Assembly: GCA_046706945.1 (NCBI GenBank)
Contig: JBJKOY010000178.1
Coordinates: 1 to 5,895 of the forward strand
DNA: 5,895 nt
Direction of reading: 5' to 3'
Origin: FEN-1297 sp046706945
Lineage (GTDB): Bacteria; Bacteroidota; Ignavibacteria; Ignavibacteriales; Ignavibacteriaceae
Shown: positions 1 through 5,852 of the stretch, in pieces
Numbering within the stretch: position 1 is the stretch's first letter
How the letters are laid out: each line of letters starts with the position of its first letter
The notes under the pieces: model-generated
The model's database searches: none
Seen by the model: the letters and a program-made list of their open reading frames with translations, nothing else
What the model was told of the DNA's origin: nothing
Translations under genes and position numbers: made by a program

Positions 1-55
1 AGCTATCCAATCCCCCGCTTAAGGCAACAACCGCCGTTTCTTTAAAATGACTCAT
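1..55 (-). CDS. PP-loop ATP pyrophosphatase family protein, N-terminus only (possibly MnmA-like)
   Basis: This is the beginning of a gene that runs off the left edge. The visible 18 codons read MSHFKETAVVALSGGLDS. The hydrophobic strand followed by SGGxDS is the PP-loop signature of enzymes that adenylate a substrate with ATP and release pyrophosphate: tRNA 2-thiouridylase MnmA, QueC, LarE, NAD synthase, GMP synthase and ArgG relatives. The PP-loop sitting directly at the N-terminus fits MnmA, QueC or LarE better than enzymes with an N-terminal amidotransferase domain, but the fragment is too short to choose. The ATG at 55 is preferred because the ATG at 60 meets a stop after two codons. No clear Shine-Dalgarno sequence precedes it, which is common in Bacteroidota. 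The frame stays open further upstream but I saw no other good start codon there. Confidence 0.72.
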   Translation of the reverse strand, partial: MSHFKETAVVALSGGLDS

Positions 56-159
56 TTCATAACCGTAAATTAAGGAAAGAAAGATAAGAAATAGATAGGA
101 TACATTGAAGTGAGAATTTGTGATATAACCTCGAAATTAAATATTTAAATAACTACAAC

Positions 160-225
160 TTAACCGCAAGTACGCTAAGTTAGAAAAAGATTTTTCCTTT
201 TACGATCTTAGCGCCCTGCGGTTAA
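160..225. repeat. Imperfect inverted repeat in the spacer between two minus-strand genes
   Basis: The left arm at 160-179 (TTAACCGCAAGTACGCTAAG) and the right arm at 207-225 are reverse complements over a 9-bp outer block (TTAACCGCA / TGCGGTTAA) and a 7-bp inner block (CGCTAAG / CTTAGCG). The blocks are separated by an unpaired 4-nt versus 3-nt stretch. The 27-bp middle holds a small self-complementary stretch at 183-196 (GAAAAA-GA-TTTTTC). The element lies 15 bp past the stop of the minus-strand secreted-protein gene, so its RNA could fold as a 3' structure. No T-run follows the arm on the minus strand, so it is not a standard intrinsic terminator. From memory, GCGGTTAA/CGCTAAG-like words recur in dispersed intergenic repeats of several bacteria. 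A dispersed repeat is the likeliest reading, but only one copy is in this window. Confidence 0.7.
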
Positions 226-240
226 ATGAACATAAATAAG

Positions 241-645
241 TTATCTTCCGCCTCTTCGGGAAGCTTTGCCCTTAGGACCTGTTCCGTCGCAGATTCCCGT
301 CGCGCTGCCGGGTCCGTATCCGGTTCCGTCCTGCGGGCCGACGCCCTGGTTACCGGTGCCGTTTCCCGGTCCGTAACCGCCTCTACCCATCTTATAAATA
401 CTTCCTCTCATTAATTTCCGGCCCGTTCCGTCGAGCGGTCTTACATAATCCGGGTCCAGGCAATTTATAATTCCGTCCCCGTCCGAATCGTAAGCATTAT
501 CGTTTATACCGTCGCCGTTCAGGTCTACAAACCCGGCATTGGTATTATTGCCTTTTTGTTTCTGGGCAAAATTATCGACGGAAAAAAATACGCCCAGCAG
601 AAGTGCAATTCCCGTTACAAAAAATATCCTTGTCATGCGGTTCAT
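241..645 (-). CDS. Small exported Asp-loop (calcium-type) and Gly-rich repeat protein
   Basis: This is a 134-residue protein with a Sec signal peptide: positive start (MNRMTR), hydrophobic core at about 7-23, and a probable cleavage after NFA27. The mature part begins with a low-complexity Asn/Lys/Gln stretch. Two acidic loops follow: D41-N43-D45-G46...D49 and D53-D55-D57-G58...N61...D64, which resemble thrombospondin type 3 or EF-hand-like calcium loops. The C-terminal half is Gly-rich with four (D/N)GTG units (72, 95, 106, 120) and ends in a basic tail (KGKASRRGGR). It has two cysteines, C62 and C119. The start at 645 is chosen over an in-frame ATG at 699 because AAGGAG lies 5 nt upstream (651-656) and the signal peptide begins there. 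No enzyme motif is visible. A periplasmic or surface metal-binding role is inferred. The gene is divergent from an NtrC-class two-component system, which may control it. Confidence 0.8.
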   Translation of the reverse strand: MNRMTRIFFVTGIALLLGVFFSVDNFAQKQKGNNTNAGFVDLNGDGINDNAYDSDGDGIINCLDPDYVRPLDGTGRKLMRGSIYKMGRGGYGPGNGTGNQGVGPQDGTGYGPGSATGICDGTGPKGKASRRGGR

Positions 646-650
646 ATTAT

Positions 651-656
651 CTCCTT
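651..656 (-). promoter_or_regulatory. Ribosome binding site of the secreted-protein gene
   Basis: AAGGAG on the minus strand lies 5 nt before the ATG at 645. It decides the start codon: the upstream in-frame ATG at 699 would add 18 residues ahead of a good signal peptide. Confidence 0.8.
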
Positions 657-698
657 TATTTTTGTGAATAAATAAGTTGAATAGTTCATATAACCGCA

Positions 699-714
699 TT
701 CAACCGTCATGCCA
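699..714 (-). promoter_or_regulatory. Candidate sigma-54 promoter for the secreted-protein gene
   Basis: The minus strand reads TGGCATGACGGTTGAA from 714 to 699. The sigma-54 consensus TGGCAYR-N4-TTGCW is matched throughout except that the -12 GC is GA. The -24 GG is at 713-712 and the -12 pair at 701-700, giving the required 10-nt gap. Transcription would start near 688, leaving a leader of about 43 nt containing the Shine-Dalgarno sequence. The mismatch is at a well-conserved base, so the call is tentative. The adjacent NtrC-class activator gives it context. Confidence 0.4.
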
Positions 715-774
715 TCCCGATCAAGCAAAAATTAAGCCGTTTTATTACATTTCAAATTAAGTATTAAAATGTTT

Positions 775-810
775 CGACTTTAACGACGCAGAAAAACGAC
801 TTTTCCGTCG
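775..810. promoter_or_regulatory. Dyad and direct repeats in the divergent control region, possible activator binding site
   Basis: Positions 784-810 can pair as CGACG/CGTCG (784-788, 806-810) and GAAAA/TTTTC (791-795, 801-805), with a CA bulge and an ACGAC loop. The motif CGACTTT also occurs twice as a direct repeat, at 775-781 and 797-803. The copies are 22 bp apart, close to two helical turns. The block lies about 90-120 bp upstream of the predicted start of the minus-strand secreted-protein transcript and about 70-105 bp upstream of that predicted for the kinase. Both distances suit an enhancer for an NtrC-class activator. The binding role is inferred. It could also be a transcript hairpin, but neither side has the T-run of a terminator. 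Confidence 0.4.
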
Positions 811-852
811 ATTCATTCCTAAAGAATCTTTATTTTAAATATGAATCTTATG

Positions 853-868
853 GGGTACGGGAATTGAT
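853..868 (+). promoter_or_regulatory. Weak sigma-54-like site upstream of the histidine kinase
   Basis: GGGTACGGGAATTGAT keeps the -24 GG, the ACG and the TTG of the TGGCACG-N4-TTGCW consensus with correct 10-nt spacing. It differs at the first T, at one C of the -24 block, and at the -12 C (TTGA instead of TTGC). The predicted start near 879 would give a leader of about 17 nt. On its own this is a weak match. It is listed because the opposite-facing site in the same spacer carries the same TTGA variant. Confidence 0.22.
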
Positions 869-895
869 TTAATTTTCTTAATATAAAAGGGGTTT

Positions 896-2923
896 ATGAA
901 ATTTAAGATTAGACTTCGGCCAAAGTTTGTCGTTTTAATTTCCGTTATTATCGGCATAGTAATGATCTCATCGGCTTTCTTCGAAATGAATCAAAGCAGG
1001 AAGGAAATATACGGGGTTTTAAACGAGCAGGCTTCTTCTTTAATAAAAACAATCTCGCTCAGCAGCATAAACACATTAAACTCCAGTTACGAAATAGAGA
1101 ATTTAATATCGGAAAGGCTGTTAGACAACGCGGTGATGATAAAACATTTGGACAGCCTTAATTTACTAACTCGGAAAAAACTTATAAAAATAGGAAACGA
1201 AAACAATCTATACAGAATAAATATTTTCGACAATAATGGAAACCGGGTTCTTACCAACCGGGTTCCGGAACCTGGTCATACGGCGCCTGAGGGCAATGTA
1301 AACCGCTTTGAAGAATTGCGTCCCATATTAACGGGAAAAACAAACATGTTGATCATCGGACTTCATGAAGCTAGGTATTCGGAGGGTCAGCGGTATGCAG
1401 TAGCCGTTTCGAGAGCGGGCCGCAGGGGAGCCATCGTTATCAACATGGACGCAAAAGATTTTTTAACCTTCAGGAAAAAAATCGGTATCGGAAAAATAAT
1501 AGGCGATATAGGGAACAAATCCGGGATAGAATATATTGTCCTGCAGGATTCCCTGGGCATACTTGCCGCAAGCGCAGGCATCAGTTCGATAAATGCAATT
1601 TCCGACGACGGATTTCTGCTGTGCGCGTTGCATTCCGATTCCGTTTACATGCGGAAATTCAATTTCGACGGCCGCGAGGTTTACGAAGCCGTAAACCGGC
1701 TTAAGATCGACAACGATATTATCGGGCTTTACAGGATCGGGATTTCCCTTGATGAAGTGAGGAGCGCCGAATCAAGAATGCATAACAGAATGATCCTTAC
1801 TACTTTTATACTTGCGGCCATCGCGGTTATTGTGCTGAGCATCGTCTTTACTTCCCAAAACCTCAAATCCGTTTCAAAGGAATACGGCAAATTCAAAACA
1901 TTCGCCGCATCCGTGCTGCAGAATATGGCCGAAGCCGTTATCGTTACGGGAAACGATTTTAATATTATACTCTTCAACAATTCCGCCGAGAAACTTTTTG
2001 AAATACCCGCGGAAAAAATTATCGGCAAAAACCTGGCGGATCTTAACGACATCCGGCCGGATATATTAATTCCCCGAATTATATCAACCGATAAGCGGAC
2101 ATTCGGCCTCAGCATTAATACCTATATAAAAAGTAAGGAAAAGCATCTTTACATTTATATCTCGAAAAATATTAGCTCCGTAGACGAGAATGAAAATTAC
2201 ACTCTCGTATTAAACGATTATACGGAAAGGAAAAAACTTGAAGAGCAGGCAGAAAGGAACGGGAAATTGGCGGCGATGGGAGAACTGGCGAGCGGTGTCG
2301 CACACGAAATAAGGAATCCGATTAACTCCATAGGCATGATTGCGCAAAGGCTCATCAGGGAATTTAACCCGGAAGAAGATAAAGAGGAATACAAGAATAT
2401 TACGCATTTGTTAAAAGACGAAGTCTCGAGGGTAAACAAAATAATATCGCAATTCTTAAACTACGCCAGGCCTTTGGATTTGAGAAGAACGGCGACCGAT
2501 CCTTCGGAGTATTTCGACGCGATCTACCGGCTGTTTTTACTTCAAACAAGGGAAAAGGGAATTACTCTGTCGATAACAAATAACATTAAAAACGACATCT
2601 ATATCGACAGGGAATTAATGAAGCAGGCTCTTTCGAATATTGTACAGAATGCCGTCGACGCCGTGCATCCGGGCGGAAGCATATCAATCGAACTTCACGG
2701 TGAGGATAATTTAATAAAGATAGAGATCATCGACAGCGGGTGCGGCATTTCGCAGGAAAACATAAAAAAGATTTTCGATCTATACTTTACTACCAAGAAA
2801 GACGGAAACGGGCTGGGTTTAAGCATCGCTCACAAAATTATAGAGCAGCATAACGGGAGTATAGAAATCGAAAGTAAAATAAACGAAGGTTCGAAATTTA
2901 TCATCAAACTGCCGAAAGTATGA
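896..2923 (+). CDS. Membrane sensor histidine kinase (sensor-PAS-HisKA-HATPase), NtrB/ZraS/AtoS type
   Basis: This 675-residue inner-membrane kinase autophosphorylates on histidine and should pass the phosphate to the regulator encoded next to it. Transmembrane segment 1 lies at about 11-29. An extracytoplasmic region of about 270 residues follows, with mixed alpha/beta character typical of Cache-type sensors (a fold inference). Segment 2 is at about 299-320. No HAMP domain is evident. A PAS domain spans about 336-445 and leads via DYTERKKLEEQ into HisKA, with H-box GVAHEIRNPINS and phosphoacceptor H470. The HATPase shows the N box around N581/N585, G1 DSGCG (613-617), F box F627-T633 and G2 GNGLGL (637-642), so all catalytic boxes are intact. 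ATG 896 is the first possible start, because an in-frame TAA lies at 884-886. AAAAGGGG (885-892) is close to the start. The signal is unknown: extracytoplasmic metal, envelope stress or a small ligand are possible. Confidence 0.93.
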   Translation: MKFKIRLRPKFVVLISVIIGIVMISSAFFEMNQSRKEIYGVLNEQASSLIKTISLSSINTLNSSYEIENLISERLLDNAVMIKHLDSLNLLTRKKLIKIGNENNLYRINIFDNNGNRVLTNRVPEPGHTAPEGNVNRFEELRPILTGKTNMLIIGLHEARYSEGQRYAVAVSRAGRRGAIVINMDAKDFLTFRKKIGIGKIIGDIGNKSGIEYIVLQDSLGILAASAGISSINAISDDGFLLCALHSDSVYMRKFNFDGREVYEAVNRLKIDNDIIGLYRIGISLDEVRSAESRMHNRMILTTFILAAIAVIVLSIVFTSQNLKSVSKEYGKFKTFAASVLQNMAEAVIVTGNDFNIILFNNSAEKLFEIPAEKIIGKNLADLNDIRPDILIPRIISTDKRTFGLSINTYIKSKEKHLYIYISKNISSVDENENYTLVLNDYTERKKLEEQAERNGKLAAMGELASGVAHEIRNPINSIGMIAQRLIREFNPEEDKEEYKNITHLLKDEVSRVNKIISQFLNYARPLDLRRTATDPSEYFDAIYRLFLLQTREKGITLSITNNIKNDIYIDRELMKQALSNIVQNAVDAVHPGGSISIELHGEDNLIKIEIIDSGCGISQENIKKIFDLYFTTKKDGNGLGLSIAHKIIEQHNGSIEIESKINEGSKFIIKLPKV

Positions 2924-4287
2924 ACGATTATATAATATTAATTATAGACGACGAGAAATCCCAGATAGAAATCCTCGCCGGCTACCTGAAGAAAAAAGGG
3001 TTCGGGATTTTATCGGCGGCTTCGGGAGAAGAAGGCATCTCAATCGCAAAGAATAACGTCATCGATATAATTATATCCGATTATAAGATGCCGGATAAAT
3101 CGGGATTGGAAGTTTTGAACGAAGTAAAGTCCGTAAATCCCGAGATCGGTTTTGTAATGGTAACGGCTTTCGGTACGATTGAAGACGCGGTAATAGCGAT
3201 GCGCTCCGGGGCTGATGATTACATAACAAAGCCTCTCGACCTCGACGAACTCGATCTGACGATAGAGAAGATCATCGAAAATAAAAATCTGAAATCCGAA
3301 AACAAATTCCTTAAAGACCAGCTTATAGAAAAATATAAACTGTCGTCGGTCGTCTCCGGATCGCCGGGAATGGAAGAAGTAATAAGCATGGCGGCAAGGG
3401 CCGCAAACAGCAAAGCAACCGTGCTGCTGACGGGCGAAAGCGGGACCGGGAAGGAAGTCCTGGCAAAAGCGATTCATTATATAAGTCCCCGCAAGGATAA
3501 ACCTTTCGTGGCGGTGAATATTCCGGCGCTTTCCGAAAACCTTGTCGAAAGCGAATTATTCGGGCATGAAAGAGGCGCGTTTACGGGAGCGGAAAGGACG
3601 ATCAAAGGAAGGTTCGAATCAGCCGACAAAGGGACGATTTTCCTGGACGAGATCGGAGATATTCCGTCTTCCACTCAGGTAAAATTGCTGCGGGTTCTTC
3701 AGGAACAAAAAATCGAAAGAGTGGGATCTTCCGAAAGCATAAAAATAGACGTAAGGATTATCGCCGCAACCAACAGGGATTTGGAAAAGAAAATAAAAGA
3801 AGGCGCTTTCCGGCAGGACCTTTATTACAGGTTGAACATTGTAACGATAAATATTCCTCCTCTCCGGGAAAGAAGGGAAGATATACTGCCGCTTTTAGAA
3901 TATTTTATCGATAAATATTCAAAAGAAAACGGTAAGGGAAATATCCTGATCTCGAAAGAAGCGGCGGATCTGTTATTAAAATATAATTATCCCGGCAACG
4001 TGAGGGAGCTGGAAAACATTATAGAAAGAGCGGTTGTCTTGTCAAGAAAGAATCTGATTTCCGTGAACGATCTTCCGCTAAGCGTAAAAGGGTTAAAAGA
4101 AGAAAAAATTGAAAATGAAAACGCACCGGGAACTCTTACCGATCAGGTTGAAGCGCTGGAAAAAAGATTAATTTTCGATGCACTTAAAAAAACTTCCGGG
4201 AACCAGACTAAGGCCGGAAAACTGCTGGGAATTTCCGAAAGGAACCTCCGCTATAAATTAAAAAAATACGGGATTAATGAGAAGTAA
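2920..4287 (+). CDS. Sigma-54-dependent NtrC-class response regulator (REC-AAA+-Fis HTH)
   Basis: This 455-residue transcription activator is expected to be phosphorylated by the kinase just upstream and to drive open-complex formation by sigma-54 RNA polymerase. The receiver domain (1-120) has the acidic pair D10/D11, phosphoacceptor D54, T82 and K104. The AAA+ domain (about 144-375) has Walker A GESGTGKE (172-179), the sigma-54 contact loop GAFTGA (219-224), Walker B FLDE (241-244), arginines in FRQDLYYR (298, 304), the PPLRER motif (313-318) and sensor II PGNVREL (358-364). A Fis-type helix-turn-helix occupies about 412-451, with the core NQTKAGKLLGISERNLRYKL. Nothing essential is missing, so it should be a true sigma-54 activator. 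Its start overlaps the kinase stop as ATGA (2920-2923), so the pair is translationally coupled. It belongs to the NtrC/ZraR/AtoC group, and the exact orthologue cannot be told. Confidence 0.96.
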   Translation: MNDYIILIIDDEKSQIEILAGYLKKKGFGILSAASGEEGISIAKNNVIDIIISDYKMPDKSGLEVLNEVKSVNPEIGFVMVTAFGTIEDAVIAMRSGADDYITKPLDLDELDLTIEKIIENKNLKSENKFLKDQLIEKYKLSSVVSGSPGMEEVISMAARAANSKATVLLTGESGTGKEVLAKAIHYISPRKDKPFVAVNIPALSENLVESELFGHERGAFTGAERTIKGRFESADKGTIFLDEIGDIPSSTQVKLLRVLQEQKIERVGSSESIKIDVRIIAATNRDLEKKIKEGAFRQDLYYRLNIVTINIPPLRERREDILPLLEYFIDKYSKENGKGNILISKEAADLLLKYNYPGNVRELENIIERAVVLSRKNLISVNDLPLSVKGLKEEKIENENAPGTLTDQVEALEKRLIFDALKKTSGNQTKAGKLLGISERNLRYKLKKYGINEK

Positions 4288-4391
4288 ATATTTAAATCCG
4301 GTCGAGCCCGTATTACTTGGAGCAAAAACATCCGCAGGGTATAAAGACAAAAATTCCAATTTGATCTTAAGATTGATTCGAAAAAAAATAG

Positions 4392-4399
4392 TAAGTTTG
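4392..4399 (+). promoter_or_regulatory. Bacteroidota-type promoter -7 element for rubrerythrin
   Basis: TAAGTTTG matches the Bacteroidota -7 consensus TAnnTTTG. A TTG at 4373-4375 lies 16 nt upstream, somewhat short for the usual -33 element. The 165-nt spacer between the regulator stop and the rubrerythrin start otherwise holds only AT-rich sequence and a 10-bp palindrome, ATCTTAAGAT (4364-4373). No convincing terminator for the regulator transcript was seen. The element suggests that rubrerythrin is transcribed on its own, with a leader of roughly 45-50 nt. Confidence 0.4.
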
Positions 4400-4452
4400 C
4401 ATATTAACTTATAAATACCATATATCGTCAAATCCGACAGGGAGAATAATTT

Positions 4453-4950
4453 ATGTCAAACACTGAAAAAAATTTGAAAGATGCCTTTGCAGGGGAGAGT
4501 CAAGCTAATCAAAAATACAGAGCTTTCGCAAAAAAAGCCGAAAGGGACGGTTTTCCAAACATATCAAAACTTTTTAGGCTCGCGGCCGAAGCCGAAAGGA
4601 TTCACGCAGAAGGACACCTTAACGCACTAGACGGTGTGGGATCGACTGCCGAAAACTTAAAAGCAGCTATTGAGGGCGAAACCTACGAATATACGGAGAT
4701 GTACCCGCCGATGCTTGATCAGGCGGAAAAAGAAAATCATAAAGCCAAAAGAATGTTCGGGTACGCATTAAAGGCGGAAGAAGTTCATGCCAAACTTTAT
4801 CAAATGGCGCTGGAAGCGGTGGAACACGGAAGAGATTTGGACGTAAACGATATTTATCTTTGCCCGGTATGCGGCTATATAGAAATCGGCAAACCGACCG
4901 AGAGCTGCCCGGTTTGCGGCACCCTGCCTTCGAAATTTCTGCAGGCATAA
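4453..4950 (+). CDS. Rubrerythrin (diiron peroxidase with C-terminal rubredoxin domain)
   Basis: This 165-residue cytoplasmic protein reduces hydrogen peroxide to water, taking electrons through a rubredoxin site; it protects anaerobes and microaerophiles from oxidative stress. The N-terminal four-helix domain has all seven ligands in family spacing: E15, E48, H51, E76, E79, E109 and H112, by alignment to the Desulfovibrio protein (E20, E53, H56, E94, E97, E127, H130). The C-terminal rubredoxin-like domain binds one iron through C137/C140 and C152/C155 (CPVCGY...CPVCG). It is shorter than the 191-residue Desulfovibrio enzyme but normal for the compact form. AGGGAG (4439-4444) lies 8 nt before the ATG. 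It follows the two-component genes on the same strand, but the gap and the candidate promoter suggest a separate unit. The next gene converges on it, with only 13 nt between the two stops. Confidence 0.96.
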   Translation: MSNTEKNLKDAFAGESQANQKYRAFAKKAERDGFPNISKLFRLAAEAERIHAEGHLNALDGVGSTAENLKAAIEGETYEYTEMYPPMLDQAEKENHKAKRMFGYALKAEEVHAKLYQMALEAVEHGRDLDVNDIYLCPVCGYIEIGKPTESCPVCGTLPSKFLQA

Positions 4951-4963
4951 TTTATGGGGTATT

Positions 4964-5311
4964 TTACTCCTTCCGCAATTCTTCGAATGCCTGATTTACG
5001 GATTCGCAAACGGGAAGTACGCGGTCCAATTGAGTTATCCTGATGAGAGAATACACCTTTTCGGAGGGGGCTACGAGTCTTATTTTTCCCCCGGTTGTTT
5101 GCAGTATCCGGTTAGCCACCAGTATCGAACTGAGCCCGGAACTGTCGCAAGATTCTACATCGCTTAAATCGATTATTAATTTATTTATACCTTCAACTTT
5201 TAGAAGGAGAGTAAATTCCCCTTTAACAAGACCGGAAATATTTGTATCCAGTCTTTTTTCGTTAAGTTTAAATACGGTAATATCTTCAACACGTTTTGTC
5301 TCAAAATTCAT
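4964..5311 (-). CDS. STAS-domain anti-sigma factor antagonist (SpoIIAA/RsbV-like)
   Basis: This is a 115-residue single STAS domain. Such proteins switch partners: the unphosphorylated form binds an anti-sigma or switch kinase and frees its partner, and phosphorylation of a serine by that kinase turns it off. The diagnostic patch LIIDLSDVESCDSSGLSSIL is at about 45-64. D56 is followed by S57, the expected phosphoacceptor equivalent to S58 of SpoIIAA. The length is typical and the fold appears complete. The ATG at 5311 is preceded by AAAGG (5318-5322, 6-nt spacing), which overlaps the stop codon of the gene upstream. With a 9-nt gap, the two genes form an operon. No partner RsbW-like kinase or PP2C phosphatase lies in the window, so the partner is unknown. 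It could act in sigma regulation or in another STAS switch. Confidence 0.9.
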   Translation of the reverse strand: MNFETKRVEDITVFKLNEKRLDTNISGLVKGEFTLLLKVEGINKLIIDLSDVESCDSSGLSSILVANRILQTTGGKIRLVAPSEKVYSLIRITQLDRVLPVCESVNQAFEELRKE

Positions 5312-5320
5312 GATTTACCT

Positions 5321-5851
5321 TTAAAACATTTGTAGGCAATTTAAGAAATTTTTATAAAACATTTCAGGATTATCTTCGGGACCCGATATTTGCATATTGT
5401 AATATTTATCCGCATTTTCTTTACTCACCCCGATTCTTATGGCCGCCTTGACAAGGTTGGCCGCATAACAGCAGAAAAGATTTTCTTCCCGGTTTAAATC
5501 GATTACAAAATTAAATTCCATCAGCGAAAGTTTTTCGCATAAGTTTTTACTAGGCAGATTTAATTTTGTTATATCTTCAATGCCGAATCCTATGGAATTC
5601 CGGTGGTACTTTTGCGGAAGGAGGGAAACCCTGAAATCCCTGGACAGGACAGTAAAGATTTTTCCGCTTTTATCCAGCTCTTTGAGTACTTCCAATGCAT
5701 GATGGAAGTCGATCTCGTTATCCGGCATCAATACAAAAAAAGTATAAGCGTTTTTAAAAACATTCTTAAACGATACGGTTTCCTGCTTCACCGTTTTTAG
5801 CTCCCTTTTTACAAGGAAAGCGGCTATTTTCTTTTTAATGGAATCGATCAT
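5321..5851 (-). CDS. DUF6913-like protein of unknown function
   Basis: This is a 176-residue soluble protein without a signal peptide or membrane segment. It starts with a basic amphipathic helix (MIDSIKKKIAAFLVKRELK). An alpha/beta region follows with a strand (TFFVLMPD), a helix (HHALEVLKELDKSGK), a second strand (IFTVLSRD), a later NFVIDLNREENLFCCYAANLVKAAIRIGV segment at about 113-141, and a short C-terminal helix. The layout, in particular FDxxIDL...E.....Y.A.L.KA..RIGV, resembles my recollection of the Bacteroidota family DUF6913, and more distantly half of a GT9-type glycosyltransferase; no catalytic residues can be named. The start at 5851 is chosen because it lies 1 nt after the stop of an upstream frame (TAATATG). 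The in-frame ATG at 5863 would add four residues (MPVN), and the frame is open further to the window edge, so a longer form is not excluded. Its stop overlaps the Shine-Dalgarno sequence of the STAS gene. Confidence 0.75.
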   Translation of the reverse strand: MIDSIKKKIAAFLVKRELKTVKQETVSFKNVFKNAYTFFVLMPDNEIDFHHALEVLKELDKSGKIFTVLSRDFRVSLLPQKYHRNSIGFGIEDITKLNLPSKNLCEKLSLMEFNFVIDLNREENLFCCYAANLVKAAIRIGVSKENADKYYNMQISGPEDNPEMFYKNFLNCLQMF

Positions 5852-5852
5852 A

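Noticed and set aside
137..148. 12-bp perfect palindrome TTAAATATTTAA, with a similar 13-base AT stretch (TAAATATTTAAAT) at 4285-4297
   Set aside because: AT-only sequence of this length can arise by chance in AT-rich spacers, and the second copy begins within the regulator's stop codon.
226..414. Plus-strand open frame of 62 codons rich in Ser, Ala, Arg and Val
   Set aside because: It is antisense to the Gly-rich repeats of the secreted protein; the composition follows from GGN codons read backwards, and the minus-strand gene has a signal peptide and a Shine-Dalgarno sequence.
1387..2439. Several minus-strand open frames of 64-128 codons inside the histidine kinase
   Set aside because: They are antisense to intact PAS and HisKA coding sequence and show no recognisable domain or coherent start signal.
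3040..3674. Minus-strand open frames of up to 145 codons inside the response regulator
   Set aside because: They are antisense to conserved REC and AAA+ motifs; low-complexity Phe/Tyr/Arg composition and no family resemblance.
4288..4452. Possible sigma-54 promoter before rubrerythrin (TTTGCAT at about 4396)
   Set aside because: No GG lies 10 nt upstream of the GC; the sequence around 4392-4399 fits a TAnnTTTG element better.
4667..4948. Minus-strand 93-codon frame inside rubrerythrin
   Set aside because: The opposite strand encodes the complete ligand set of rubrerythrin; this is a shadow frame.
4945..4970. Possible bidirectional terminator between the converging rubrerythrin and STAS genes
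   Set aside because: Only 13 nt separate the stops and no stable hairpin with a T-run is visible.
5043..5324. Plus-strand 93-codon frame across the STAS gene
   Set aside because: The minus strand carries a clear STAS DSSG motif with a Shine-Dalgarno sequence and operon spacing.
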